63,837 bases of DNA from an uncultured Oscillibacter sp. (GTDB taxonomy: Bacteria > Bacillota > Clostridia > Oscillospirales > Oscillospiraceae): positions 1 to 63,837 of the forward strand of contig CABSFC010000004.1 of the NCBI GenBank assembly GCA_902476875.1, given 5' to 3'. Below the pieces are notes generated by a model. It had not been told where the DNA came from and did not search any database. It was given only the letters and a program-made list of their open reading frames with translations. The position numbers and the translations under genes are program-made. Positions 37,328-45,880 of the stretch are shown here, in pieces. Position 1 is the first letter of the stretch; each line of letters starts with the position of its first letter.

Positions 37328-37816
37328 GAATGGTCACGAAGCTCCTTATGGATATATAAAATAAATAGGTAATATGCTGGAGAATTTTCTATTATATGGA
37401 AACCTCTAAAATGAAAGGATGGCTTCTCAGATCAACAAATTTTTCTGCCCTGGGAAAAGTAGGCGTAAGAATACAACAGGAACAGGAAATTTCTTCAATA
37501 TTTTATTAAATTCTTAGCGAAAAGTCAATGCCTTTTAACGAGAAGTGAGAATAATCTCCAAAAGAGACAGAGCTAGCTAATAAAAGTTGGAGATAGATCG
37601 AAAATGGGCAAACAACAGACATTCGGAGAATGAATTCGACAGATAAGAACTAAAAAGAGAGGGGATTTTGTCTATTCTGTACGAATCAAGTAGAAAATTT
37701 GTTTCAAATATGTGAATTGACAAATGCCTCCTACTTTGCTAACATAATCATGTAGGATGTAAGACAACATACATAATACAAAAGATAAACTGCATTATAA
37801 AAAGGAGGAAGCATGA
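37328..37816. promoter_or_regulatory. 489-bp regulatory region upstream of the TRAP operon
   Basis: It is AT-rich with no gene. TTGACA at 37717-37722, 17 bp and TAACAT at 37740-37745 form the likely operon promoter. Just downstream ATGTA...TACAT (about 37751-37775) brackets TTGTCTTACAT on the minus strand, close to the TNGTNNNACNA pattern bound by FadR-type GntR proteins. The rest of the region shows nothing I can assign; the long leader could hold more operators. Confidence 0.5.
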
Positions 37817-38884
37817 ATGGCAAACCAAGTACCTAAGACGGATGGTCGCGGATTCCCCTCAGGGGCATATCTGAACCAGAACCACCCCATGGACCGGACG
37901 CAGTGGCTAGAGGATACCTTTCCTGAGTGGGGAACCTTCCTGAATCAGGAGATCGAGAATTATGAGGTGCCCAAGGGCCAGGTCAGCCTTTGGTGGTGCG
38001 GAGGTCCTTCCTGGGTCCTGAAGACCGATGAGGGCGGCATCTTCATGATCGACCAGTACTGCGGTCCCTCTATGTACACCGAGCTGTACTACTGTGGTGT
38101 CTGCAAGCAGGCCGGCGCCGACAGCATCAACTGGATCCGTCTGAACCCTCAGGTGATCGATCCCTGGCGCTTCAACCATATCGACGGCATTTTCTGTACC
38201 CATGCCCACCAGGATCACTGCGACCTGTACGCCGTAAAGGCGATGGAGGCAACCACGGACGCTCCGTTCTACGCGCCTCCCGCCGCAGTGAAAAAACTGC
38301 AGGGTTTTGGCGTTTCCGATGACCGCATCGTTCTGGCGAAGGTTGGCGAGTCTGTGAAAGTCAAGGGCGCTGAGGTGGACTTTTTGATCTGCTACGACCA
38401 GACCGCCATTAAGACTGGCGAGGGCGACGTGCTCCTGCCCTTTGAAGAGGCCGCCTGTTGCTATCTGTTTAAGACCAGCGCCGGAAACATTCTGTTCATG
38501 GGCGACACTTGGTATCACGACGGCTATGTAGCCATTGCGCAGAAGTACGATATTGATGTGGCAATCTTCGACATGGGCTGCAACGCGCCCGGTGCCACCG
38601 ACAAAATGACTCCCTATGACTGCGCCCGCGTTGGCCAGACCCTGAAGGCAAAGTTGCTGATCCCCGATCACTACGATAACTGGGCCAACACCGCCGGCGA
38701 TCCCGAACTGTTGGTCAACCAGTTCACCCGCATCGTCAGCGAGAACACTCCCGAGATCAAGACAATGATTATGCGCTGCGGCGGCCGATTTAATTATCCT
38801 GCCGATAAGGACAAGGGACGTTACCGCTATCCCGACGGCAGCGAGAATTACGATTTCAGCAAGTCTACGTTCGCCAAAAAGTAA
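37817..38884 (+). CDS. UlaG-like metallo-beta-lactamase-fold hydrolase (L-ascorbate-6-phosphate lactonase family)
   Basis: The 355-residue protein is close in length and sequence to UlaG lactonases, cytoplasmic enzymes opening a sugar lactone with metal help. It shows VSLWWCGGPSWVLKT, the metal motif CTHAHQDHCDLYA, GDTWYHDGY and IPDHYDNWAN. In the Ula pathway UlaG hydrolyses ascorbate 6-phosphate, but there the sugar arrives by PTS; here a TRAP system follows, so a non-phosphorylated lactone or another substrate is likely. GGAGG lies 8 nt before the ATG. First gene of the operon. Confidence 0.85.
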   Translation: MANQVPKTDGRGFPSGAYLNQNHPMDRTQWLEDTFPEWGTFLNQEIENYEVPKGQVSLWWCGGPSWVLKTDEGGIFMIDQYCGPSMYTELYYCGVCKQAGADSINWIRLNPQVIDPWRFNHIDGIFCTHAHQDHCDLYAVKAMEATTDAPFYAPPAAVKKLQGFGVSDDRIVLAKVGESVKVKGAEVDFLICYDQTAIKTGEGDVLLPFEEAACCYLFKTSAGNILFMGDTWYHDGYVAIAQKYDIDVAIFDMGCNAPGATDKMTPYDCARVGQTLKAKLLIPDHYDNWANTAGDPELLVNQFTRIVSENTPEIKTMIMRCGGRFNYPADKDKGRYRYPDGSENYDFSKSTFAKK

Positions 38885-38922
38885 GTTCGGTTCCAAAACA
38901 TGATTGAAAAGGGAGAATACAA

Positions 38923-40041
38923 ATGAAAAAGATTACTGCTCTTGTGCTGACGCTGGTTTTGGCCCTGGGCCTGACGGCGTGCAGCGGCTCCAGCACCCCC
39001 TCGGATTCCACCAACAACAGCTCCGGCGGCGACACTTCCTCCGCACAGAAGGAGACCATCAGTCTGGTGATCGGCGCCGGCCATACCGCCGGCTCTATGG
39101 AGTACATCGACAGCCTGGACAACTTCTTCAAGCCCGAGGTCGCCAAGCGTGTTTCTGAGAACACCAACTATGAGATTGAGTGGACGGACGCCTACGGCAC
39201 CGTGGTCGGCGTCGCTGAGACCGTGACCGGCACCCAAGACGGGCTGGTGGACTTCTGCGTGATCACCACCTCTCCCGTTTCCGGCCAGCTGCCCTATCAC
39301 CAGTACAGCATCTATCTGCCCTTCAGCACCGGCGACAACACCATTCTGCAGAAGGTCTCCGACCAGCTGTATGAGGAGTTCTCCGATGAATTGATTACCT
39401 CCTTCGAGACCCAGTACAACCAGAAGTTGCTGGCCAAGATGGTCCTGGACTCCTATGAGATCTTCTCTTCTGATCCCATTGAGACGTTCGCTGACCTGAA
39501 CGCCAAGAAGATCGGCGGCTCCGGTCGCAACCTGCTGTGGCTGGAGAACACCGGCGCCGTCGCGGTCCAATCCAACATGACTGACGGCTATACCTCTTTG
39601 CAGACCGGCTTGATCAGCGGTCAGTTTGCCGCTCCCCACTGGGCCGTGAAAGCAAACTATCAGGACATCTGCAAGTATGCCACCGACATCGGCCTGGACT
39701 CCACCATGGGCGAGCTGCTGACAGTCAACCTGGACAAGTGGAACTCTCTCCCCACTGAGGTGCAGGATATCATTCTGGAGGTCAGCAAGGAACTGGAGGA
39801 GTACCATCTGCAGTACACCAACGATTGCCGCGCGAAGGCGTATGAGGCTTTCGAGGCTGCCGGCGGTACGATTGTGAAGTGGTCCGACGAGGAGAAGGCC
39901 GCCTGGCTGGCTGCTCTGCCCAACCTTCCCGACACGGCTACCGAGCTTGGCTCTACCGGCCTGCAGATCCTGGAGCGGTATGTTGAGCTGCTCAAGGAGA
40001 ATGGCGTCGACATCCCCCGCGATTGGGAGTTCAATTATTGA
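38923..40041 (+). CDS. TRAP transporter substrate-binding lipoprotein (DctP family)
   Basis: The 372-residue protein has a lipoprotein signal (LVLALGLTACSGSS, lipid-anchored Cys near residue 20), a Ser/Thr-rich linker and then a DctP-type fold (AETVTGTQDGLVDFCVITTS, LNAKKIGGSGRNLLWLENTG, YTSLQTGLISGQFAAP). In DctP proteins an Arg binds the ligand carboxylate; a candidate is the Arg in GGSGRNLL. It supplies an acidic substrate to the DctQM permease that follows. GGGAGAA precedes the start. Confidence 0.9.
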   Translation: MKKITALVLTLVLALGLTACSGSSTPSDSTNNSSGGDTSSAQKETISLVIGAGHTAGSMEYIDSLDNFFKPEVAKRVSENTNYEIEWTDAYGTVVGVAETVTGTQDGLVDFCVITTSPVSGQLPYHQYSIYLPFSTGDNTILQKVSDQLYEEFSDELITSFETQYNQKLLAKMVLDSYEIFSSDPIETFADLNAKKIGGSGRNLLWLENTGAVAVQSNMTDGYTSLQTGLISGQFAAPHWAVKANYQDICKYATDIGLDSTMGELLTVNLDKWNSLPTEVQDIILEVSKELEEYHLQYTNDCRAKAYEAFEAAGGTIVKWSDEEKAAWLAALPNLPDTATELGSTGLQILERYVELLKENGVDIPRDWEFNY

Positions 40042-40090
40042 TCTGGGGCGTTGCTGCCCTATGCGGTCAACAGGTGAACGAGCATAGTTA

Positions 40091-40143
40091 GGGAAAAGCC
40101 ACGGGCTGAATCTGCTTTTGAAGATATCAACCCGTGGCTTCCC
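40091..40143 (+). other. Hairpin between the TRAP binding-protein and permease genes
   Basis: AAGCCACGGG (40096-40105) pairs with CCCGTGGCTT (40131-40140), extended by GGG/CCC outside. No T tract. Such hairpins often let the binding protein be made in excess over the permease. Confidence 0.6.
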
Positions 40144-40184
40144 TGTGTCACATGTAATTGAGCAAGGGGTGAAGATAACCGATT

Positions 40185-40703
40185 ATGAAAATATTAAAGA
40201 GAATTAACAATGCTTTGATCGCAATCTCCAAGCTTTTGTGCCTGTTGGGCGGCATCATGCTGATTGCTATGATGCTGATCACCTCTGCGGACGTTGGACT
40301 ACGGACTTTCACACACTCTACTTTTGCCGGCGCTTCCGTTGTTGTGCGGAACATGCTGGTAGTGGCTATGTTTTTGGGACTTCCCTACGTGACGTTCATG
40401 GGGGGACACACCCGGTCTGAGTTTCTCTATGCCCGCGCCCCCTCTAAGGTTCAGTGGGTATTGGATCTGATCGCCGAGGGAATCGGCACGGTCCTGTTCC
40501 TTTTAATGGCGTATTCCATGATTAAGCCCACGCTGCAGTCTTTTGCAACCAGTCAATTTGATTCCGAGGGCACCTTCCTGATGCCCATGGGTCCCTTTTA
40601 TGTTCTGGCCCTGTTTGGCGCATGGTTCACCTTCTATGCGGCAATCTACAATTTCATCACACGGATCCTGCAAGCTGTAAAAAAGGAGGATGAGGCTAAG
40701 TGA
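40185..40703 (+). CDS. TRAP transporter small permease (DctQ)
   Basis: The 172-residue protein has four membrane helices, as usual for DctQ: LCLLGGIMLIAMMLITSADV, ASVVVRNMLVVAMFLGLPYV, a third near WVLDLIAEGIGTVLFLLMAY and a fourth near FYVLALFGAWFTFYAAIYN. It pairs with DctM to move the substrate with sodium. Its TGA overlaps the GTG start of dctM. The ribosome binding site is weak (GGGGTG), which fits low expression. Confidence 0.9.
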   Translation: MKILKRINNALIAISKLLCLLGGIMLIAMMLITSADVGLRTFTHSTFAGASVVVRNMLVVAMFLGLPYVTFMGGHTRSEFLYARAPSKVQWVLDLIAEGIGTVLFLLMAYSMIKPTLQSFATSQFDSEGTFLMPMGPFYVLALFGAWFTFYAAIYNFITRILQAVKKEDEAK

Positions 40704-42034
40704 ATACAAGTATTGCTATTGCCTTAGTGACCATCGCGCTGCTGTTTGTCTTTGTGTTTGCCGGCGTCCATATCTCTTTCACTCTGATGACTTTGAGCTT
40801 TGTCGGCCTGTATCTTGTCACCAAGAATCCGGCGACGGCTCTGAGCGTGATTTCGACCACGTCGTTTAACGCCATCCGCACCTATACCTACTGCGTGATA
40901 CCCCTCTTTATGCTGATGGGTACGATCATGGCGGTTTCCGGCACGGCAGGCGACCTGTTTAAGTGGGCGCACAAAATGCTGGAGAAGATCCCCGGCGGCC
41001 TGGCCGCGGCGACCGTCATCGGCAACGCGGTATTTGCCGCCGTTACCGGCGTCAGCGTGGCCTCTGCCACGGTTTTCAGCCAGGTGGCCATCCCTGAAAT
41101 GCGGAAATACAAGTATGACCCGAACTTTGCAACCGGAATTGTCTGTGGTTCCTCCAACCTGGGGATGATCATTCCTCCCAGCCTGTTTTTCATTGTGTAC
41201 GGAACGGTGGCACAGGTCTCCATCGGCCAGCTGTTCGTGGGCGGCATTGTCCCCGGCATTATCATGGCCTCGATCTTCATCGCCTACACGTCCTTTTACG
41301 GAAGCCGCCATCCCAGTGTCATTGGCCTGGATGAGAATCACAAGCCTTTGTATGAGGACCCTGACCAGAGCGGCAAGCTGAAATCCACACTGCATGCCTT
41401 GCCCATCGTTGCGCTGATCATCATCGTGCTGGGCGGTATTTGGGGCGGCTTCTTCACCCCGACTGAGGCCAGCGCCATCGGCTGCCTGGGCGCCTTTATC
41501 ATCGCCCTGTGCAAGCGGTCCCTGACCTGGAAGAGTACCGGCTCTATCCTGCTGGACACCAGCAAGTCCAGCGCCGGTATCCTGCTGCTGTTAGTCTCCG
41601 CTCAGATGTATGGCCGGCTGTTGAGCGTCAGCGGCGCGGTGAGTTGGGTCTCCAGCTCCATTCTGAACGCCAACCTTCCCGGCTGGCTGCTGATTGGGAT
41701 CTTCCTGCTGCTGATCCTGGCCCTCGGCTGCGTGATCGACGGCAACTCCATCATTCTGCTGACGACGCCCATTATCCAGCCGGTGACCCAGGGCCTGGGC
41801 TTTAACCAGGTTTGGTGGGGCGTCATCGTGGTTATGGCCGTCTGCATCGGCCAGATCACTCCGCCCTTCGGCACGATCGTATTTGCCTGCAAAAACGTGC
41901 TGGGCGACATCGTGGACGTTGCCACGATCTTTAAGCACACCGCGCCCTACATCATCCTGATGCTTCTGACCATCGCCATCTGCATGGCGTTCCCCAGCCT
42001 TGTGCTTTTCCTGCCCAATATGATGATGTCCTGA
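40700..42034 (+). CDS. TRAP transporter large permease (DctM)
   Basis: The 444-residue protein has about twelve helices and DctM motifs: PLFMLMGTIMAVSGTAGDLF, IVCGSSNLGMIIPPSLFFIV and IGQITPPFGTIVFACKNVLG. It forms the transport channel with DctQ. The GTG start at 40700 overlaps the dctQ stop; AAGGAGGA lies 9 nt upstream. Confidence 0.93.
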   Translation: MNTSIAIALVTIALLFVFVFAGVHISFTLMTLSFVGLYLVTKNPATALSVISTTSFNAIRTYTYCVIPLFMLMGTIMAVSGTAGDLFKWAHKMLEKIPGGLAAATVIGNAVFAAVTGVSVASATVFSQVAIPEMRKYKYDPNFATGIVCGSSNLGMIIPPSLFFIVYGTVAQVSIGQLFVGGIVPGIIMASIFIAYTSFYGSRHPSVIGLDENHKPLYEDPDQSGKLKSTLHALPIVALIIIVLGGIWGGFFTPTEASAIGCLGAFIIALCKRSLTWKSTGSILLDTSKSSAGILLLLVSAQMYGRLLSVSGAVSWVSSSILNANLPGWLLIGIFLLLILALGCVIDGNSIILLTTPIIQPVTQGLGFNQVWWGVIVVMAVCIGQITPPFGTIVFACKNVLGDIVDVATIFKHTAPYIILMLLTIAICMAFPSLVLFLPNMMMS

Positions 42035-42046
42035 CCGCTGCGTTCT

Positions 42047-42072
42047 GCTCCCGGGACGGCTGTCCCGGGAGC
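42047..42072 (+). other. Intergenic hairpin after dctM
   Basis: GCTCCCGGGAC (42047-42057) and GTCCCGGGAGC (42062-42072) form a perfect 11-bp stem with loop GGCT. There is no T tract, so read-through or mRNA protection is more likely than termination. Confidence 0.65.
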
Positions 42073-42120
42073 AAGAGGGCGCGTTTGGACCCGATTATTT
42101 TGAAAAAAGGAGAAACTGTG

Positions 42121-42564
42121 ATGCAAAAAGAATACTATGTTGGCGACCATGTGATTGCTCCACACCATACTGCGTTCTTCGTGGCGGACCTGGAGGAGAG
42201 CGTACAGTTCTACCAGGAGGTATTCGGCTTTGAGGTGCTGTACTATGGCGTTGTGGAGGTCGCCAATGAGCGGCTGGCCATGCTCCGTTTGAAGGACTTC
42301 ACGCTGGAGCTGCTGTGGGTGCCCACCCATACTCTGGAGGAACTGCGCGAGAAGTATCTGCAGGTCGATCACCACTTTGCTATCCTGGTGGACGACATCC
42401 ACGAGGTCAAGAACAAGCTGCTCAAGCACCCCAAGGTGACCTGCGAGGAGGTCGATATCCGCAATGTACCCAATCTGGGCGACATGGACCTCCTGGTCAC
42501 GTTTTTCCGCGGTATCAACGGCGAACGGTTCGAGATCATGCAGAACATCAAGGGACGGAACTGA
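42121..42564 (+). CDS. VOC-family (glyoxalase-like) protein
   Basis: The 147-residue protein is a single VOC unit: PHHTAFFVADLEESVQFYQE at the start, LELLWVPTH, and ERFEIMQN with the Glu metal ligand near the end. VOC members include epimerases, lactoylglutathione lyases and dioxygenases. Likely metal ligands are the first His and the last Glu. In this operon it may isomerise or cleave a keto-acid intermediate. ATG 42121 has AAAAAGGAG upstream. Confidence 0.8.
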   Translation: MQKEYYVGDHVIAPHHTAFFVADLEESVQFYQEVFGFEVLYYGVVEVANERLAMLRLKDFTLELLWVPTHTLEELREKYLQVDHHFAILVDDIHEVKNKLLKHPKVTCEEVDIRNVPNLGDMDLLVTFFRGINGERFEIMQNIKGRN

Positions 42565-42652
42565 TCTGTTTCCCGCATCCCGTACCATTCCAAGCAGGGA
42601 TGAAATATAGAGAGAACCGGAGCGGTCTGCTCTGTGAGAAAGGATGATTCAG

Positions 42653-43612
42653 ATGTATCAGCAAAAAGACATCCATAAGGTGCTTCTGGCCGGCGCCGGC
42701 GTCATGGGCTCATCTTTCGCCCAGATCTTTGCCAAACACGGCTATGAGGTTATTCTCTATGATATTTCGGAGAAAAGTCTGGAGAAAGCCCGTGGCGTGA
42801 TCTCTGTGAACCAACAGGCGGAAATGGAGAACGGCAACCTGAACGCGGAAGAATCCGCCAGACTGATCGACCGTATCACGATGACCACCTCTAAGGACTG
42901 CTTTGCACAGGCGGATTTTGTGCTGGAGTCCACTGTGGAGAACATGGAGCTGCGGCATGCTTTCTGGCGCGAGGCGTCTGCGCTTGCAAAGCCCGAGGCA
43001 GTCTTATGCACGAATACCTCCGGCATGTCTATCACGGAGATCGCCAAGGCGGTGAAGGACCCCTCCCGCTTCACCGGCATGCACTGGGTCAATCCTCCTC
43101 ACTTGATTCCCCTGGTGGAGGTCATCGCAGGCGAGGAGAGCGCGGACGAGGCGCTTCAGGTCGTATACGATGTGGCACTGAGTCTGGAGCAAAAGCCTGT
43201 GCGCGTCTACAAGGACCCCACCGGCTTTATTCTGAACCGGCTCCAGTACGCCATCGTCCGGGAGGCATGCTACTGTGTGCAGCAGGGCTATGCCAGCCTG
43301 GAGGACGTGGACAACGTGGTGAAGTACGGCCTGGGCATGCGCTATGCTGTTGTGGGCCCCTTTGAGACGATGGACTTCGGAGGTATCGACATTTTCAACC
43401 ATGTGGGCAGCTATATGTTCGACAGCCTTTGCAATGACGGCGGCGTACCACAGATCTTAAAGGAGGCCTACGAGGCGGGCAAGTACGGCGTTAAGAACGG
43501 CAAGGGCTTCTATGATTACAGCGGCGATAAGGAAAAGCAGGCCTTTATGCGGCGCGACCAGGGGTTCATCGCGGTGGCTCATGGCCTGAAGGCGTTGGAG
43601 AAGAAAGCCTGA
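42653..43612 (+). CDS. 3-hydroxyacyl-CoA dehydrogenase-family NAD-dependent dehydrogenase
   Basis: The 319-residue protein has the Rossmann motif LLAGAGVMGSSFAQIFAKHG, the TNTSGMSI substrate loop, GMHWVNPPHLIPLVEVI with the catalytic His, and GFILNRLQYAIVREA with the C-terminal helical domain. The Glu-Asn pair of the family is visible. This family also contains L-gulonate 3-dehydrogenase (lambda-crystallin type), which oxidises sugar acids at C3, a better fit to the operon than fatty-acid oxidation. ATG 42653 has AAGGA 8 nt upstream; ATG 42644 is too close to it. Confidence 0.82.
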   Translation: MYQQKDIHKVLLAGAGVMGSSFAQIFAKHGYEVILYDISEKSLEKARGVISVNQQAEMENGNLNAEESARLIDRITMTTSKDCFAQADFVLESTVENMELRHAFWREASALAKPEAVLCTNTSGMSITEIAKAVKDPSRFTGMHWVNPPHLIPLVEVIAGEESADEALQVVYDVALSLEQKPVRVYKDPTGFILNRLQYAIVREACYCVQQGYASLEDVDNVVKYGLGMRYAVVGPFETMDFGGIDIFNHVGSYMFDSLCNDGGVPQILKEAYEAGKYGVKNGKGFYDYSGDKEKQAFMRRDQGFIAVAHGLKALEKKA

Positions 43613-43627
43613 TATGGAATGGTATCC

Positions 43628-43664
43628 GGAAAACGGTGAACCGCGTGAGCTTTCACCGTTTTCC
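43628..43664 (+). other. Intergenic hairpin before dhaK
   Basis: GGAAAACGGTGAA (43628-43640) pairs with TTCACCGTTTTCC (43652-43664), a perfect 13-bp stem. No T tract follows; it divides the operon at the kinase genes. Confidence 0.6.
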
Positions 43665-43701
43665 AGGACCATGAACGAAAAATTATAAGGAGAAAAAGCG
43701 G

Positions 43702-44697
43702 ATGCAGCGGATACTGAATGATCCTGATAATATCGTCGATGAGATGCTGGAGGGCTTTTTAAAGACACACCCCGATATCGTGGAGAGAACAGGCAACAAA
43801 CGCGTTGTGAAATCCACGACGCCGCTTGCCGGACGGGTGGCAGTGGTCACGGGCGGCGGAAGCGGTCATAAGCCCGCTTTCGTCGGCTATGTGGGCAAGG
43901 GAATGTGCGACGCAGCCGCTGTGGGTGAGATTTGCTCCTCCCCGACGGCGGCTGCTTTCCTGGATGCGTTTCGGACTGTGGACAGGGGCAGGGGAGTCGC
44001 TTGCCTGTACGGCAATTACTCCGGCGATAACATGAACGTCAAAATGGCGGTTAAAATGGCGAAAAAACAAGGGGTGACTGTGAAAACCGTGGTCGCCAAC
44101 GACGACGTGGCCAGTGCTCCCAAGGATCAGAGGGAGAAGCGCCGTGGCGTGGCGGGCGAGGTATTCATGTGGAAGATCGGCGGCGCCAGGGCGGCGGCCG
44201 GCGGCAGCCTGGACGAGGTGGTTGCCAGTGCACAGAAGGCCATCGACAATTGCCGCAGCGTGGGCATCGGACTCTCGCCCTGCACACTGCCTGCGGTAGG
44301 GCATCCCAACTTTGAGATCAAACCCGGAACTATGGAGGTGGGCATCGGCCACCACGGCGAGCCCGGTGTGGAGGTGTGCCCCCTGGAGACCGCGGCCCAA
44401 ATGGCGCGCCGCATGACGGATATCGTACTGCCGGATCGCCCCTTTGTGGGCGGAGACGAGGTTGCTATTTTGGTCTCCGGCCTGGGCGCTACCCCTGTAA
44501 TGGAGCTGTACGTGCTCTATAATGAGATCGAGAAGATTTTGCGCGAAAAGAACATCAGGGTGCACCGTGCCTATGTGGGGAATTACTTCACCTCTCTGGA
44601 CATGATGGGCGCCACCCTGACGGTGATGAAACTGGATGATGAGCTTCGGGAGCTGCTGGACGCGCCGGCATGGACCGTCGGCTTTCAGCAGCAGTAA
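43702..44697 (+). CDS. DhaK-type keto-sugar kinase subunit
   Basis: The 331-residue protein is a DAK1-domain protein (VVTGGGSGHKPAFVGYVGKG, LYGNYSGDNMNVKMA, GIGHHGEPG with the His that binds the ketone as a hemiaminal). DhaK holds dihydroxyacetone or, in tetritol pathways, erythrulose, while DhaL brings phosphate. With ATP-dependent DhaL and an RpiB isomerase next to it, the pair may phosphorylate a four-carbon keto sugar. No PTS-type DhaM is present, so ATP is the likely donor. AAGGAGAAAAAGC precedes the ATG. Confidence 0.88.
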   Translation: MQRILNDPDNIVDEMLEGFLKTHPDIVERTGNKRVVKSTTPLAGRVAVVTGGGSGHKPAFVGYVGKGMCDAAAVGEICSSPTAAAFLDAFRTVDRGRGVACLYGNYSGDNMNVKMAVKMAKKQGVTVKTVVANDDVASAPKDQREKRRGVAGEVFMWKIGGARAAAGGSLDEVVASAQKAIDNCRSVGIGLSPCTLPAVGHPNFEIKPGTMEVGIGHHGEPGVEVCPLETAAQMARRMTDIVLPDRPFVGGDEVAILVSGLGATPVMELYVLYNEIEKILREKNIRVHRAYVGNYFTSLDMMGATLTVMKLDDELRELLDAPAWTVGFQQQ

Positions 44698-44708
44698 GGA
44701 GGGAGCGT

Positions 44709-45359
44709 ATGGAAAGCTTTCGAAATGACGCTGGAAGAGCAATTCTTCTGGGCATGGTCAAGGCTATTCAGGAGAACAAGGCGTTTCTGAGTGAGGTGGA
44801 CGGCCTGATCGGAGACGGCGACCATGGCATGAACATGGCCAAGGGCTTCACCGTTTTTGAGCAGCGGGACCTGGAAGCGGAGATCGCTTTCTCCGAGGGA
44901 CTGGACCGGCTGGGCAACATCCTGTTTTCTGAGATTGGCGGCTCCATGGGACCGATCTACGGCACAATTTTCATGGAAATGGCGGACGCGGCAGAGGACG
45001 CGAGGGAAATTGATCTGCCGCGCTTTGCCAAAATGCTGCGGGCCGGATTAGACGGCTTGTGCGACATTGTGGAAGCCCAGGTGGGCGACAAGACCCTGGT
45101 AGATACCCTGTCCCCGGCAGTGGACACACTGAAGCGTGCCGCCGCTGAGGGGGAGTCTTTTGCCGCCGCCTTGGCGGAGATGAAGGCCGCCGCCCTGGCC
45201 GGACGGGATTCCACCAGGGACATGGTCGCGAAATTTGGACGTTCCAGTCGCCTGGGCGAGCGATCCCGAGGCGTTTTGGACGCCGGCGCTACATCGTGCT
45301 GCATCATCCTACACGCGATGGCGGATGGGATCTTATCTTTACTGGAGGGGACTGTATGA
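44709..45359 (+). CDS. DhaL-type kinase subunit (ATP-binding)
   Basis: The 216-residue DAK2-domain protein shows LIGDGDHGMNMAKGF with the Asp residues that hold Mg-ADP/ATP, IGGSMGPIYGTIFMEMA, VGDKTLVDTLSPA and DAGATSCCIIL. It works with DhaK from 43702. ATG 44709 follows TAAGGAGGGAGC. Its TGA overlaps the ATG of the isomerase gene (ATGA), so these are translationally coupled. Confidence 0.88.
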   Translation: MESFRNDAGRAILLGMVKAIQENKAFLSEVDGLIGDGDHGMNMAKGFTVFEQRDLEAEIAFSEGLDRLGNILFSEIGGSMGPIYGTIFMEMADAAEDAREIDLPRFAKMLRAGLDGLCDIVEAQVGDKTLVDTLSPAVDTLKRAAAEGESFAAALAEMKAAALAGRDSTRDMVAKFGRSSRLGERSRGVLDAGATSCCIILHAMADGILSLLEGTV

Positions 45360-45826
45360 AACTTGTGATCGGCTGTGATGAGGCGGCATACCGCCTGAAA
45401 ATGATCCTGCTGGAACACTTGAAAAAGAAACATCCCGGAGTGACCGTCACAGATCTCGGCGCTGGCGAGGGGGAGGCGGTGCTCTATCCGGACGTGGCCT
45501 TCGCGGTAGCCGACGCAGTGGCTGCGGGGGAGTATGAGCGGGGGATCCTGCTGTGTGGTACAGGCGTCGGCATGGCTATCTGCGCCAATAAGGTCCCGGG
45601 CATCCGCGCCGCCGTGTGTCACGACCCCTATTCCACGGAGCGCAGCCGGAAGAGCAACGATGCGCAGATCATGTGCATGGGAGAGCGGGTCATTGGTACA
45701 GAGCTGGCCAAGTGTCTGGTGGACATCTGGCTCCGGTGCGATTTTGCTGGCGGCGGAAGCGCTCCGAAGGTGGCGGAGATCCAACGGTTGGAGCAGGTGC
45801 ATATCCAGAAAGCAGCAAGGCGGTAA
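45356..45826 (+). CDS. RpiB/LacAB-family sugar-phosphate isomerase
   Basis: The 156-residue protein has the RpiB pattern: KLVIGCDEAAYRLKMILLEH, CGTGVGMAICANKVPG with the active-site Cys, and HDPYSTERSRKSNDAQIMCM. RpiB enzymes interconvert ribose and ribulose 5-phosphates; relatives act on allose 6-phosphate, galactose 6-phosphate or erythrulose 4-phosphate. The coupled DhaKL kinase makes a keto-sugar phosphate the likely substrate. It overlaps dhaL by four bases. Confidence 0.88.
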   Translation: MKLVIGCDEAAYRLKMILLEHLKKKHPGVTVTDLGAGEGEAVLYPDVAFAVADAVAAGEYERGILLCGTGVGMAICANKVPGIRAAVCHDPYSTERSRKSNDAQIMCMGERVIGTELAKCLVDIWLRCDFAGGGSAPKVAEIQRLEQVHIQKAARR

Positions 45827-45880
45827 ATACGGCTGCAGACAGCTCCGCTGTCTACGCAGAGAAGAGTTGGGAGTGGTTCT

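Noticed and set aside
43702..45359. DhaK/DhaL as the kinase partner (FakA) of the DegV proteins
   Set aside because: FakA has a fused Dak2-type kinase plus its own middle and C-terminal domains. Here separate DhaK and DhaL lie in the TRAP operon coupled to an RpiB isomerase, about 13 kb away.
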